Assembly: GCA_903881545.1 (NCBI GenBank)
Contig: CAIRTQ010000033.1
Span: 1-64,000, forward strand
Direction: 5' to 3'
Length of the DNA: 64,000 nucleotides
Source: an uncultured Elusimicrobia bacterium
GTDB lineage: Bacteria > Elusimicrobiota > Elusimicrobia > UBA1565 > UBA9628
The stretch's first letter is position 1; every line of letters begins with the position of its first letter. This document shows positions 28,825 through 38,008 of the stretch, one piece after another. Position numbers and translations under genes: made by a program. The notes beneath the pieces were generated by a model, which saw only the letters and a program-made list of their open reading frames with translations, did not search any database and was not told the DNA's origin.

Positions 28825-29958
28825 CTAGGGCTTCGCCATGGCCTCGTTGTACTCCGTCATGATCTGGGACGGCTCCTTGGGCCGGTGGATCACGTGCGCC
28901 GGCCATTCGTTAATCCCGGCGGGGTTGTGCCGCGGGCAGGTGCGGAAGCAGCCATCCCCTTCGCGCAAGGCGCGGCGGATGGCCCGGTAGCGCGGGCCAT
29001 CCCATATCTCCAGGAAGCTCTTTTCCGCCAAGCTGTCCTCGAAGCCGCCGTAAATGTCGCAGGGCAAGACCCGTCCGTCCACGCTGAACATGAACTGCCC
29101 CCAGGGCTCCCGGCAGAAATTCATGGCTGGGTCCGGCGCGGCCGTCTGGCCGAACTTGTGCGGCAATTCGATTTCGATCCCCACCTCTGTCGCCACGCGG
29201 CGGGCCTCGTCAATACAGCGATTGGCCAGTTCCGGTTTGAAGTATAGGGAAAGGTATTTTTGCTGCGACTCGTAGATATAGAAGTATCCAGCCCGGACCC
29301 GGTCCGCCCCCATGTCTTTGGCGAAGCGCACGAAATCCGGCAGTCTTTCTACATTCAAGGTGGTCATGACGAACATGAAGTACAGTTTTGGATTGCCGGT
29401 GTTCCCGCGCAAGCGCTGAAGCTCTCGGATGTTCTCCGTCACACGGTCGAAGGCGTTGTAGCGCATCATCAGTTTATGAGTGGCGGCGTCGCTGGCATGC
29501 AGGGAGAGTTGTAGGGTGTAGCGGCTGTCCGAGCCGGCGATCAGCTCGCGCATGCGCGGGTTTAGATGGGAGGCGTTGGTGGCGATGAATTTGTCCACAT
29601 GAGGGAATTCATTGTTGAGATACTCAAGGATGTGTTCCGCGTCCGGCAGGCCCAGGAATTCTCCGGAACCGGACAGGACGACCTGCTGGGCCCGCCGCAG
29701 CACCGGAGCCAGTTCCTGCCCGAAGCGCTTGAGGTATTCGTCCAGATGAAACAGGGGGTAGCCGTTGCCTTTGGAGCAGAAGATACAGTCCGCGTTACAG
29801 GCGGCGTGGAGCTGCATGAAGAAGGTGCGCGGAACGCTGGAGAGGATGATGCGGCGTTCCTGCCACTCCCGCTCGTTCAGGTCGGAATTCTCTTTCTGTA
29901 GTTTCTCCCAGACCGTGCGCCGCAGGGTGGAAGGGCGCGTTAAGGTCGCCGTCGTCAT
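28825..29958 (-). CDS. SPASM-type radical SAM protein with SGSGE motif
   Basis: MQLHAACNADCIFCSKGNGYPLF; LSGSGEFLGLPDA; CREPWGQFMFSVDGRVLPCDIYGGFEDSLAEKSFLEIWDGPRYRAIRRALREGDGCFRTCPRHN. Confidence 0.87.
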   Translation of the reverse strand: MTTATLTRPSTLRRTVWEKLQKENSDLNEREWQERRIILSSVPRTFFMQLHAACNADCIFCSKGNGYPLFHLDEYLKRFGQELAPVLRRAQQVVLSGSGEFLGLPDAEHILEYLNNEFPHVDKFIATNASHLNPRMRELIAGSDSRYTLQLSLHASDAATHKLMMRYNAFDRVTENIRELQRLRGNTGNPKLYFMFVMTTLNVERLPDFVRFAKDMGADRVRAGYFYIYESQQKYLSLYFKPELANRCIDEARRVATEVGIEIELPHKFGQTAAPDPAMNFCREPWGQFMFSVDGRVLPCDIYGGFEDSLAEKSFLEIWDGPRYRAIRRALREGDGCFRTCPRHNPAGINEWPAHVIHRPKEPSQIMTEYNEAMAKP

Positions 29959-30938
29959 GGCATCGTGCCGAGGGCCAACTTTTGGGCGTCTACGGGCTGC
30001 AAACGGTTCTCCTGCAACATCATTTTTTTCTCATCGTCTTCCCAGGCGGATTGGAACTCTTTGCACCGGCAATAATCGACCGGGCAAGGCCGCCCCGTTT
30101 CCAGGAGTTTGACTTCGGGGGCGAAGATGGAGGCGATGGACTGATCCTCATGGCACAATTGTCCGCAGCGGTAGATCTTTCCGTCGGCCTGGACGACGGC
30201 GTATCTCTGTCCGGCGCCGCAGATTTTGCCGCGCACCGGGATTGGCTCGAGATTGACGGTCTCCGGACCAATCTCCTGGCCGATGACTTCCTTAATCAGT
30301 AGGCGTTCCTCTGACGAATACGCGAACGGATAGTCTTTGGCCTGGTAGGCGCCCCAATACATCGCCAGATTCATGTGCACGCCGTTCTGCGCGAAGCGTC
30401 GTTTGAAATCCGGCATACCCGCCAACTGGGCGGGATAGGCGAGATAACATACATTGGCCGTGAAGCCATGCTTGCGCAGAAGTAGCACATTGTTGAGAAA
30501 AAGGTCGAAATCGGTGTTTAAGGGGTGGAAGGTGCAGTCCAATTCCGCATGGGCCGGATCCACGGCCGTGACGAATTTGTGGAGCGAATCGGTGCGCGAG
30601 CCGTTGGTCGTCACCTGGACATCATGCCACCGCGTGATGGTCGCGATCACCTCGACGAATCCGGGATAGGTGAACGGCTCCCCGGCCGTGATGCGGAGTT
30701 GGCAGCTGCCATGCCGGGCATGCATCCGCTCCCAGACCTCCCCCCATTCCTGCGGGGATTTGTAGGTGTTCTTCTTGGCCAGCTCGGCCCAGCCAGCCGA
30801 GGTATAGAAGCAGTAGGGGCACCGGTAGTTGCAGTTATAATGCATGTCCCAAGCCAGGACTAGCCGCCGCTTAGGCAGCTTCGATTCCATGTTCATCTGC
30901 GGCACCGGCTGAGACGCGCTTTCGCTGGTCGGGTTCAT
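29955..30938 (-). CDS. Radical SAM protein, short paralog family (RCG subtype)
   Basis: LAWDMHYNCNYRCPYCFYTSAGW; ITAGEPFTYPGF; CGAGQRYAVVQADGKIYRCGQL; VDYCRCKEF. Confidence 0.87.
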   Translation of the reverse strand: MNPTSESASQPVPQMNMESKLPKRRLVLAWDMHYNCNYRCPYCFYTSAGWAELAKKNTYKSPQEWGEVWERMHARHGSCQLRITAGEPFTYPGFVEVIATITRWHDVQVTTNGSRTDSLHKFVTAVDPAHAELDCTFHPLNTDFDLFLNNVLLLRKHGFTANVCYLAYPAQLAGMPDFKRRFAQNGVHMNLAMYWGAYQAKDYPFAYSSEERLLIKEVIGQEIGPETVNLEPIPVRGKICGAGQRYAVVQADGKIYRCGQLCHEDQSIASIFAPEVKLLETGRPCPVDYCRCKEFQSAWEDDEKKMMLQENRLQPVDAQKLALGTMP

Positions 30939-31132
30939 TGAGGGAGTCGAATTGCTGCGGCCGAGTGGAGCGCCTAGTCAGCCTCCGAATTTTTAGATTG
31001 TAGGAATTCCAGAGGGGAGTTGTCCATGCTTGCCTGCTCGCGAATGTCAGGCCTCGGGCGCGTCGCATCGGGTCGCAGTGCTTTGGTATAATCAAACGCG
31101 GACGAACCGTATTGCCCGCCCAATAGCTCCAA

Positions 31133-32269
31133 GTGCCATCCAAGAACGCGCCGGACCCGCAAGCTGCTGGTTGGATCGGAAGTGGGGCATGTGCCCAGCC
31201 GATTCTTGACCGGGAGAGCCAGTTGGATAGGGAGCGCTTTGAAAGGAACCGCGATCTCAACGATATGGAAACGCGCTCCCGCAAAATCGTGCTCCAATCC
31301 AACCCCCTGCGTTTTGGCGTCATCGCAACGACTGTCTGCAACTTGCGATGCATCATGTGTCTGAGTTCGCGGCATACCAAGGATGCTACTCTGTCTGCGT
31401 CTGCGTTGGCTAAGATAGATGAATTGCTGCCTTTCTTGGAAAGGATCGAATGGCAGGGCGGTGAAGTCTTTGGAATCGACCACATCAGGGATTATTTCGT
31501 CACCCTCTCGCGCTACCCCCAGATCAGCCATCGGTTCACGACCAACGGGCTCTTGCTGGATGAGGAGTGGATTGAACTCTTGCTCGCGTGCCGGTCGGAG
31601 ATCACATTCTCCATTGACGGCGCCCGCAAGGAGACCTATGAGCGCATCCGGCGTGGCGGACGCTTTGAAGACTTGATACGCAATTTGAATCTTATCAGAA
31701 AGATGGAAATGGAACACCATAAGAGCATAAGGCGGCATCTTACGGTCGTCGTGATGGCATCGAATTGCCAGGAACTGGCAGAGTTCGTCCCGTTCGCGGC
31801 GGCGTTCGGATTTTATTCGTTGAGTTTTCGGCCAGTGATGTTATTGGAAAACGAAGAGAATATATTCCAGAGACCGGATTTCGATGGCCGTAGCCTCGCC
31901 GTCACGGGTGAACTCATGAGGCGCAAGTGCGAGGAATTGAATATCGCTTTTTGTTGGATGCTCCCGACGCCGCCGGAAGACCAGTCTCCCCGCACCGCGG
32001 TCCCCGTCCCGCTCGCGGCCGACCGGCTCTTTTGTAATTACCCGTGGAAGTCTCTATGGATATCCGCCGATAGGGAGGGCGACATCTTCCCTGATTGCTG
32101 GTGCCGGCAACCCATCGGCAATGTCTCGACCGAAACTTGTCTACAGGCTTGGAACAGCGAGAAGATGCAGGAATACCGTCGGCGCATCATCATGCATGAC
32201 TCAGGTCTCTGCAACAAGGATTGCGTGACCGGCTATTCCGCGGCCGTGGACCCGAAGAACTATGAGTGA
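31133..32269 (+). CDS. SPASM-type radical SAM protein with WQGGEVF motif
   Basis: VIATTVCNLRCIMCLSSRH; IEWQGGEVFGIDHI; TTNGLLLDEEW; FCNYPWKSLWISADREGDIFPDCWCRQPIGNVSTETCLQAWNSEKMQEYRRRI. Start codon uncertain. Confidence 0.85.
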   Translation: MPSKNAPDPQAAGWIGSGACAQPILDRESQLDRERFERNRDLNDMETRSRKIVLQSNPLRFGVIATTVCNLRCIMCLSSRHTKDATLSASALAKIDELLPFLERIEWQGGEVFGIDHIRDYFVTLSRYPQISHRFTTNGLLLDEEWIELLLACRSEITFSIDGARKETYERIRRGGRFEDLIRNLNLIRKMEMEHHKSIRRHLTVVVMASNCQELAEFVPFAAAFGFYSLSFRPVMLLENEENIFQRPDFDGRSLAVTGELMRRKCEELNIAFCWMLPTPPEDQSPRTAVPVPLAADRLFCNYPWKSLWISADREGDIFPDCWCRQPIGNVSTETCLQAWNSEKMQEYRRRIIMHDSGLCNKDCVTGYSAAVDPKNYE

Positions 32270-32293
32270 TCCTTTAGCACTTACGCGCAGATC

Positions 32294-33316
32294 ATGTCGC
32301 GATGTTTGTGCCCAGTGCTTGCCCGGGAGGCATCCCAAAAGGAGAAACCCATGCTAGAACGATTGCCTGTCCCGCCCCGGTTCCCCCGCAAGGGCCCGCT
32401 CTACAGAGTCTATTGGAATTGGGAAATCACATACGAATGCAATTACCAGTGCTCCTACTGTTACTTCTGGAAGGAGGAGCGCTACCGACAGGTCTATCCG
32501 AGCGTCTCCACGGGGCGGTGGCGGCAGATTTGGGAGGCCATCTTCGAGGATTACGGTTGCGGGCACATCCGATTCTCGGGTGGAGAGCCCTTCGTTTATC
32601 CTGATTTCATCGGGCTCGTGTCGGCTCTGGCCGGGATGCATACCGTTGATGTGACTACCAATCTGGCTTTTGATGTGCACCGTTTTCTGCGGGAAGTCGA
32701 GCCAGGCGGAGTCACTCTGTCCGCGAGCTTCCATCCCGAGTTTGTTGCTTTGCGGGATTTTTTGGATTCGGTCAGGCTGCTGCAGGAGTGCGGTTTCCCG
32801 ACCAGCATCGCCTATGTTGCGTACCCGCCCCACTTGGCGGATCTGGAACGATATAAATCCGAAGCGGAGAAAGGCTCCCTCTTCAAAATCATCCCGTTCC
32901 ATGGCGAGTTTGAAGGCAAGAGATACCCTGACGGCTACAGCCCCGAGCAGAAGAAGCTCCTGGAGGGTGCTGCGGCGAACACCACGAACCCGTCTCAAAA
33001 GGAGATCAACACTCAATTCCTGGATAGAGGCGCGAGCCAGAAGGGATCCTCGATGGAGAAATCCTGCCACATGGGCGAGTTGTATGCTAGAATCCTGCCG
33101 AGCGGCGAAGTGACCCGATGTTGCCACCCCGACAGCGGGAAGATTGGGAGCATCTTTAGTCCTGGATTGAGGCTCCTGGACGCCCCGGCACCATGCGCTG
33201 TGGAGGCGTGCCCTTGCTGGAAAGCCATGATCGTCGGCCGTATTGAAGATAAGTATTCGATCCTTTGGGAAATGCCAGCGCCCAAGAAAGACGGAAGCCC
33301 CGCGCCGCGGCTTTGA
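32294..33316 (+). CDS. Radical SAM protein, short paralog family (RCC...CPCWKAM subtype)
   Basis: YWNWEITYECNYQCSYCYFWKEE; FSGGEPFVYPDF; CHMGELYARILPSGEVTRCCHPD; CPCWKAMIVG. True start may be ATG 32351. Confidence 0.87.
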   Translation: MSRCLCPVLAREASQKEKPMLERLPVPPRFPRKGPLYRVYWNWEITYECNYQCSYCYFWKEERYRQVYPSVSTGRWRQIWEAIFEDYGCGHIRFSGGEPFVYPDFIGLVSALAGMHTVDVTTNLAFDVHRFLREVEPGGVTLSASFHPEFVALRDFLDSVRLLQECGFPTSIAYVAYPPHLADLERYKSEAEKGSLFKIIPFHGEFEGKRYPDGYSPEQKKLLEGAAANTTNPSQKEINTQFLDRGASQKGSSMEKSCHMGELYARILPSGEVTRCCHPDSGKIGSIFSPGLRLLDAPAPCAVEACPCWKAMIVGRIEDKYSILWEMPAPKKDGSPAPRL

Positions 33317-33317
33317 G

Positions 33318-34157
33318 ATGGATGACAAGATTTCGTTCAGTTGGGACCTGCACTTCGTCTGCAACTACCGTTGTCCCTACTGCTGGTTTGACGGGAAATG
33401 GGGCGATCTTTCCAAATTCAACCTTTATCCGTCCTTGGCCGATGTGCTCAAAGCGTGGGGGCGGATTCACGACAGATATGGCGCCGCGCACATCCATCTG
33501 TTAGGGGGAGAGCCGCTCGTATACCCCCGGTTCCCCGAACTTATTAGGGCCTTATCCCGTTCCCACAATGTTTCTTGTACGACCAATTTGTCCGTGGATG
33601 TGGACGAATTCTTGCACGATATCGACTCCGCCCGGGTCCGTTTTTCTCCGACCTTCCACCCGCGATTCGCTGATTTCGATCGATTCGTTTCCAGGCTATT
33701 GAAGCTACAGGGACAGGGCTTGGCGGCCGCCAAGGTGGGCTATCTTGCCTATCCGCCGCAGATCCCGGACTTCGAATCCTTCCGGAAAAGATTCGCAGCG
33801 CATGGGATCGCGCTGGTGGCCATGACCTTTTGGGGTGATTATGGTGGTATTTCGTTCCCAGCCGGGTATTCTCAGGAGGAAAAATCTATCATCGAGCCGT
33901 ATCTGGCGGATCGCGACGGAGAGAAGTTCCAGCTGGAACCGAAAAAAGTCAAAGGCATGCTCTGCGGGGCCGGACAGCGCTATGCGGTCGTGAAGCCGGA
34001 TGGAGCGGTCGTCAGATGCGGCGGGAGCAGCGTTTCGCAGTCGATGGGCAATTTGTTCGATGACCATTTCGCGCTGGCGGATCAGCCCCAACCCTGTGTT
34101 TCAGACCACTGTCCGTGCAATGAATGGGTGGCGCTACTGCTCGAGGAGGTGGCGTGA
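33318..34157 (+). CDS. Radical SAM protein, short paralog family (RCG subtype)
   Basis: MDDKISFSWDLHFVCNYRCPYCWFDGKW; LLGGEPLVYPRF; CGAGQRYAVVKPDGAVVRCGGS; CPCNEWVALL. Confidence 0.88.
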   Translation: MDDKISFSWDLHFVCNYRCPYCWFDGKWGDLSKFNLYPSLADVLKAWGRIHDRYGAAHIHLLGGEPLVYPRFPELIRALSRSHNVSCTTNLSVDVDEFLHDIDSARVRFSPTFHPRFADFDRFVSRLLKLQGQGLAAAKVGYLAYPPQIPDFESFRKRFAAHGIALVAMTFWGDYGGISFPAGYSQEEKSIIEPYLADRDGEKFQLEPKKVKGMLCGAGQRYAVVKPDGAVVRCGGSSVSQSMGNLFDDHFALADQPQPCVSDHCPCNEWVALLLEEVA

Positions 34158-35059
34158 GGGGCGCGGCCAAGACTCCGGTCGCGCAGCCTCCGGCCGCCGA
34201 CACTGCGGCTCCTGCGGCGGCGCCGATTGAGTTCAGCTGGGACATTCATCATGCCTGCAATTACCGGTGCCCATACTGCTTCAGCCATGGCCACTGGGAA
34301 GAGCTGGCCCGGATGAACAGATATTTCCCGGTGGCCAAATGGTTGGAGGCATGGCACGCCATCAGATTGCGGCATGGCCGTGCCCGCATCAAGATAGCCT
34401 GCGGCGAACCCTTCACCTATCCCGCTTTTTTCGACTTGGCGGCGGGGTTGTCCCAGGAGCATTCTTTGGAGATCGTCACCAATCTTTCCTGCCGGAAGGA
34501 GGAACTGTCCACATTCTTGGCCGGGGTCTCTCCCGGGGCAGTGACTCTTTATGCCAGCTTCCACCCGCGATTCGCGGAATTTGAGCCTTTTATCGAAAAG
34601 GCGCTGTTGGCCAAGGCCCAGGGCGTCTTGGCCGGCGTCAATTTTGTCGCCTATCCTCCGGACTTGGAGCAAGCGCAGCGGCTCAAGGCGAGTTTTAATG
34701 CTGCCAGCCTCACTTTCGGCATTCTTCCTTTTCGGGGGATGTACCATGGTGCCGTCTATCCTGATTCCTACACCGAAGCGGAGAAGCAGGCCATCCATGA
34801 GACGGCGCGCGGAGCCTCTCCCAAGCAGGTGGAGAATCTCCGCTGGATGGTGGAGCCGGAGCGGACCAGGGGCAGGCTGTGCCGCGCAGGCCAGGCCTTT
34901 GCCTGCGTAGAATCTGATGGGACTGTCTTCCGCTGCGGGGAGTCCAAGCATAAGCCGATTGGATGTATCTTCGACCAAAACCTCGCGTTGTCCGAGGAAC
35001 CGCGTCCATGCGAGAAAGAATCCTGCCCATGCGAGTTCAGGTGGCTGGTGCGGGAGTGA
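34154..35059 (+). CDS. Radical SAM protein, short paralog family (RCG subtype)
   Basis: GTG start overlapping previous stop (GTGA); FSWDIHHACNYRCPYCFSHGHW; ACGEPFTYPAFFD; CRAGQAFACVESDGTVFRCGES; SCPCEFRWL. Confidence 0.87.
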   Translation: MRGAAKTPVAQPPAADTAAPAAAPIEFSWDIHHACNYRCPYCFSHGHWEELARMNRYFPVAKWLEAWHAIRLRHGRARIKIACGEPFTYPAFFDLAAGLSQEHSLEIVTNLSCRKEELSTFLAGVSPGAVTLYASFHPRFAEFEPFIEKALLAKAQGVLAGVNFVAYPPDLEQAQRLKASFNAASLTFGILPFRGMYHGAVYPDSYTEAEKQAIHETARGASPKQVENLRWMVEPERTRGRLCRAGQAFACVESDGTVFRCGESKHKPIGCIFDQNLALSEEPRPCEKESCPCEFRWLVRE

Positions 35060-35063
35060 AACC

Positions 35064-36002
35064 ATGATTCAGCCGCGAGCCGAGGTCCCGCCGTACGGCG
35101 TATTCTTCACATGGGACATCCATTTCCGGTGCAATTATAGTTGTCCTTATTGCTTTTTCGACAAGATATGGCCGCAATTGGCGGAGGAGAACCGATATCC
35201 CGGTGCGGACAAATGGATTGAGGTCTGGGAAGGGATCCATGCCAGATACGGGCCCTGCAATATCCATATCACGGGTGGAGAACTCTCCAGCTATCCTGAT
35301 TTCTTGCGCCTCGCGGCAGCGTTGGCGCAACGGCATTTTTTGGAATTGGACACCAATCTATCGCTGGACGCGGAGTCCTTCGTTGCGCGTATTCCGCCGC
35401 GTAATGTCCGATTCGCGGCCACCTTCCATCCCGTTTGCACGGATATCGATTCATTCCTCAGAAGGGCCGTCAGGCTGCGCGATAGCGGATTCCCCATAAG
35501 GGTCGATTTTGTCGCGTATCCGCCGCAACTGGCCAACCTACCGGAATACGCCGCCAGGTTCCAGAAGAGCAACATGGATCTGCAGGTCATACCCTTCCGA
35601 GGGGAATACCAGGGCCGCCAGTACCCGGGAGGATACACCGACCAGGAAAGGGCGGCGGTCCTGAGCTTAGGCGGCAAGCCCTTTTCCACGGGACAGATGA
35701 TGGAGAAATATGCCGCCCCCGATGCGAGCCGCCTGCCCCTGCGCAATGTGTGCCGCATGGGCCAGATGTATGCGAAGATACGGCCAGACGGTACGGCGCA
35801 TCGGTGCTGTAAGGTCAAAGACAGCGGCAAGCTCGGGAATCTGCTCGAAGGGACATTCAAGCTGTTGGATGATGCCGCCCCATGCGATTACAGTGATGAA
35901 TGCACATGCTGGAGAGCGATGGTCCTGGGCCGGGAGGAGAACTGGCTCCGCGATTGGGTGTTCCCGTTCCGGCGTTCCGCAACGGAGGCCGCGCGGCCAT
36001 GA
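35064..36002 (+). CDS. Radical SAM protein, short paralog family (RCC...CTCWRAM subtype)
   Basis: FTWDIHFRCNYSCPYCFFDKIW; ITGGELSSYPDF; CRMGQMYAKIRPDGTAHRCCKV; CTCWRAMVLG. Confidence 0.87.
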   Translation: MIQPRAEVPPYGVFFTWDIHFRCNYSCPYCFFDKIWPQLAEENRYPGADKWIEVWEGIHARYGPCNIHITGGELSSYPDFLRLAAALAQRHFLELDTNLSLDAESFVARIPPRNVRFAATFHPVCTDIDSFLRRAVRLRDSGFPIRVDFVAYPPQLANLPEYAARFQKSNMDLQVIPFRGEYQGRQYPGGYTDQERAAVLSLGGKPFSTGQMMEKYAAPDASRLPLRNVCRMGQMYAKIRPDGTAHRCCKVKDSGKLGNLLEGTFKLLDDAAPCDYSDECTCWRAMVLGREENWLRDWVFPFRRSATEAARP

Positions 36003-37072
36003 TGCCTTGCGGTCGTGCGATCTCTAACCGGGACTTGAACGCGACGGAATTGGCCCGGCGGGAAGTGGCGCTGGAATCCTTGCCCACGAAGCTCATGGTC
36101 GTCCTCACCCGGGAGTGCAACCTCAGGTGTATCATGTGTCCAAGGTGTTTGGACCGGCCTTTGACATTGCCCTACGCTCTGGCCGTAAAGGCGACCGAAC
36201 TCCTGCCCGGGCTGGAGAAGATCGATTGGCAGGGGGGCGAGGTTTTCCTCCTGGACTACTTCAAGAAACTCTTTGCCATGACAGCCGATCATCCCCATAT
36301 CCTACAGCATATCACTACCAACGGGCTGCTCATCGACCAGCAATGGGCGGAGCTGTTCTCCCGATCGAAGGTCGATCTCCTGATTTCCATAGATTCCGTG
36401 GTGGCGGCCACGTACGAATCCATCAGGGTCAACGGGCGGTTCGCGGATCTGCTCCGCGCCCTGGACCGTCTTAATGGCGCCCGGGTTAAGAACCCCGGGG
36501 ACTTGCATCTCGATTTGATTGCCATCGTCATGAAGCGTAACTATCGCGAGGTAGAGCTGTTGCCCGATTTCTGCCTGCGTCATGGGTTCAGGAGCCTGCT
36601 CCTCGACCTGCTCTGGCCGGCGGTCGCTCCGCAAGAGGATATTCTCACCCCGCCGGACCAGCTGGCGGTGGAATTCTTGCGCCGGGCGCTGCCGCGCATG
36701 GAGCGTGACTGCGCGGAGCAGGGGATCCAGTTTAACTGCACTTTTCGTCAACATCTGGAGGTCGCGCCGGCTGGTTGGGATTCGGACGCCGGTGAGAGTG
36801 CGGTCGCGCCGAGAGTGTTGCGCGTAGTGGAACCGACGTGGGATTGCTCGGCTCCCTGGAACAGTCTGCATGTCGAGCCCGATGGTCACGTCTATCCAGA
36901 TTGCAAGTGCTCGCGAGCGGTTGGCGATCTATGTAAGAGCTCCTTGAAGAAAATATGGAACGGAGGGGAGATGCGCCAGTATCGGTCTCTGCTGAGGGCT
37001 GGCCAGGCGCGGCAGATCTGCTCCGAACAGTGCGGATTGTACGCGTCCTTGAGTAGAAGGGATGGACAGTAG
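35999..37072 (+). CDS. SPASM-type radical SAM protein with WQGGEVF motif
   Basis: VVLTRECNLRCIMCPRCL; IDWQGGEVFLLDYF; WDCSAPWNSLHVEPDGHVYPDCKCSRAVGDLCKSSLKKIWNGGEMRQYRSLL. Confidence 0.86.
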   Translation: MMPCGRAISNRDLNATELARREVALESLPTKLMVVLTRECNLRCIMCPRCLDRPLTLPYALAVKATELLPGLEKIDWQGGEVFLLDYFKKLFAMTADHPHILQHITTNGLLIDQQWAELFSRSKVDLLISIDSVVAATYESIRVNGRFADLLRALDRLNGARVKNPGDLHLDLIAIVMKRNYREVELLPDFCLRHGFRSLLLDLLWPAVAPQEDILTPPDQLAVEFLRRALPRMERDCAEQGIQFNCTFRQHLEVAPAGWDSDAGESAVAPRVLRVVEPTWDCSAPWNSLHVEPDGHVYPDCKCSRAVGDLCKSSLKKIWNGGEMRQYRSLLRAGQARQICSEQCGLYASLSRRDGQ

Positions 37073-37140
37073 TTGGTCTATGCGCTGCGGGGATACGAGA
37101 AGCCGGCGGCAGAGTGGCCGGTGGGCCTAAGGAGTCGAGA

Positions 37141-37995
37141 TTGAATCCTACAGAATCAAGCGGGATCCTTTCGTTTTCGTGGGACCTTCATTACGCCTGC
37201 AACTACCGTTGTCCTTATTGCTGGTGGCACGGAAGATGGGAGGAGCTCGCCCGCGGCAACGTGTATCCCCCGTCGGATAAGCTGGTGGATATCTGGCGGA
37301 GCATTTACTATAGTTACGGGGGAGGGCATATCTCCATCGTCGGGGGAGAGCCTCTCATTTATCCGGAATTCGGCAAGGTGGTAAGAGAGATCTCCCAGAT
37401 GTTCTCGATAGGCATTGTCACCAATTTGGCGGGTGACATTGCCGACCTGTTACGGGAGACTTCTCCTTCCCGGGTCGCTATCACCCCCACATTCCATCCG
37501 GGATTCGTGGATTTCGACGAATTCCTGGGTCGAGCGGTACAGTTGAAGGAAGGCGGCAGAGGCTCCGCCGTGCTCTATGTCGCCTACCCGGAGCAGCTCA
37601 AGCGTATCCCGGAGTACGGGGAGAGATTTAAGAAGCATGGGTTGGAGCTTCAGGTTTTCTCCTTCTGGGGCGAATTCCAGGGGAAGACCTATCCCGCCAG
37701 TTACACGCAAGAGGAAAAGACCATCATCGGATCGTATTTGGGAGAACGCGCTGGGAAGAAGTTCCAACTCGTCCCCAGCAAGGTCAAGGGCAAGTTGTGC
37801 CGGGCGGGCCAACGCTACGCGGTCGTAAAGGCCAACGGAGACGTCGCGGCCTGCGGAGGGGATTGGCCGCGTATGATGGGGAATATCTTTGCCGGCACGT
37901 TCAAGCTCCAGGATCAGCCGTTGCCTTGCCAATCGGATTTTTGCCCGTGTAACGAATGGGCCTATCTTCTGTTGCCCGACGATGCAACTAACTAG
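37141..37995 (+). CDS. Radical SAM protein, short paralog family (CG subtype)
   Basis: TTG start with AAGGAG SD; FSWDLHYACNYRCPYCWWHGRW; VGGEPLIYPEF; CRAGQRYAVVKANGDVAACGGD; FCPCNEWAYLL. Confidence 0.87.
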   Translation: MNPTESSGILSFSWDLHYACNYRCPYCWWHGRWEELARGNVYPPSDKLVDIWRSIYYSYGGGHISIVGGEPLIYPEFGKVVREISQMFSIGIVTNLAGDIADLLRETSPSRVAITPTFHPGFVDFDEFLGRAVQLKEGGRGSAVLYVAYPEQLKRIPEYGERFKKHGLELQVFSFWGEFQGKTYPASYTQEEKTIIGSYLGERAGKKFQLVPSKVKGKLCRAGQRYAVVKANGDVAACGGDWPRMMGNIFAGTFKLQDQPLPCQSDFCPCNEWAYLLLPDDATN

Positions 37996-38008
37996 CAAGG
38001 GAGACCAA

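Noticed and set aside
31087-31092. TATAAT upstream of rSAM gene 31133
   Set aside because: A perfect -10 hexamer but no convincing -35 at suitable spacing; not listed as a promoter.
32354-33364. 336-aa minus-strand ORF (and similar long antisense ORFs at 19514-20608, 34082-35065, 42259-43182)
   Set aside because: Each lies opposite a coding region with a clear rSAM or lipoprotein signature; typical shadow ORFs of GC-rich DNA.
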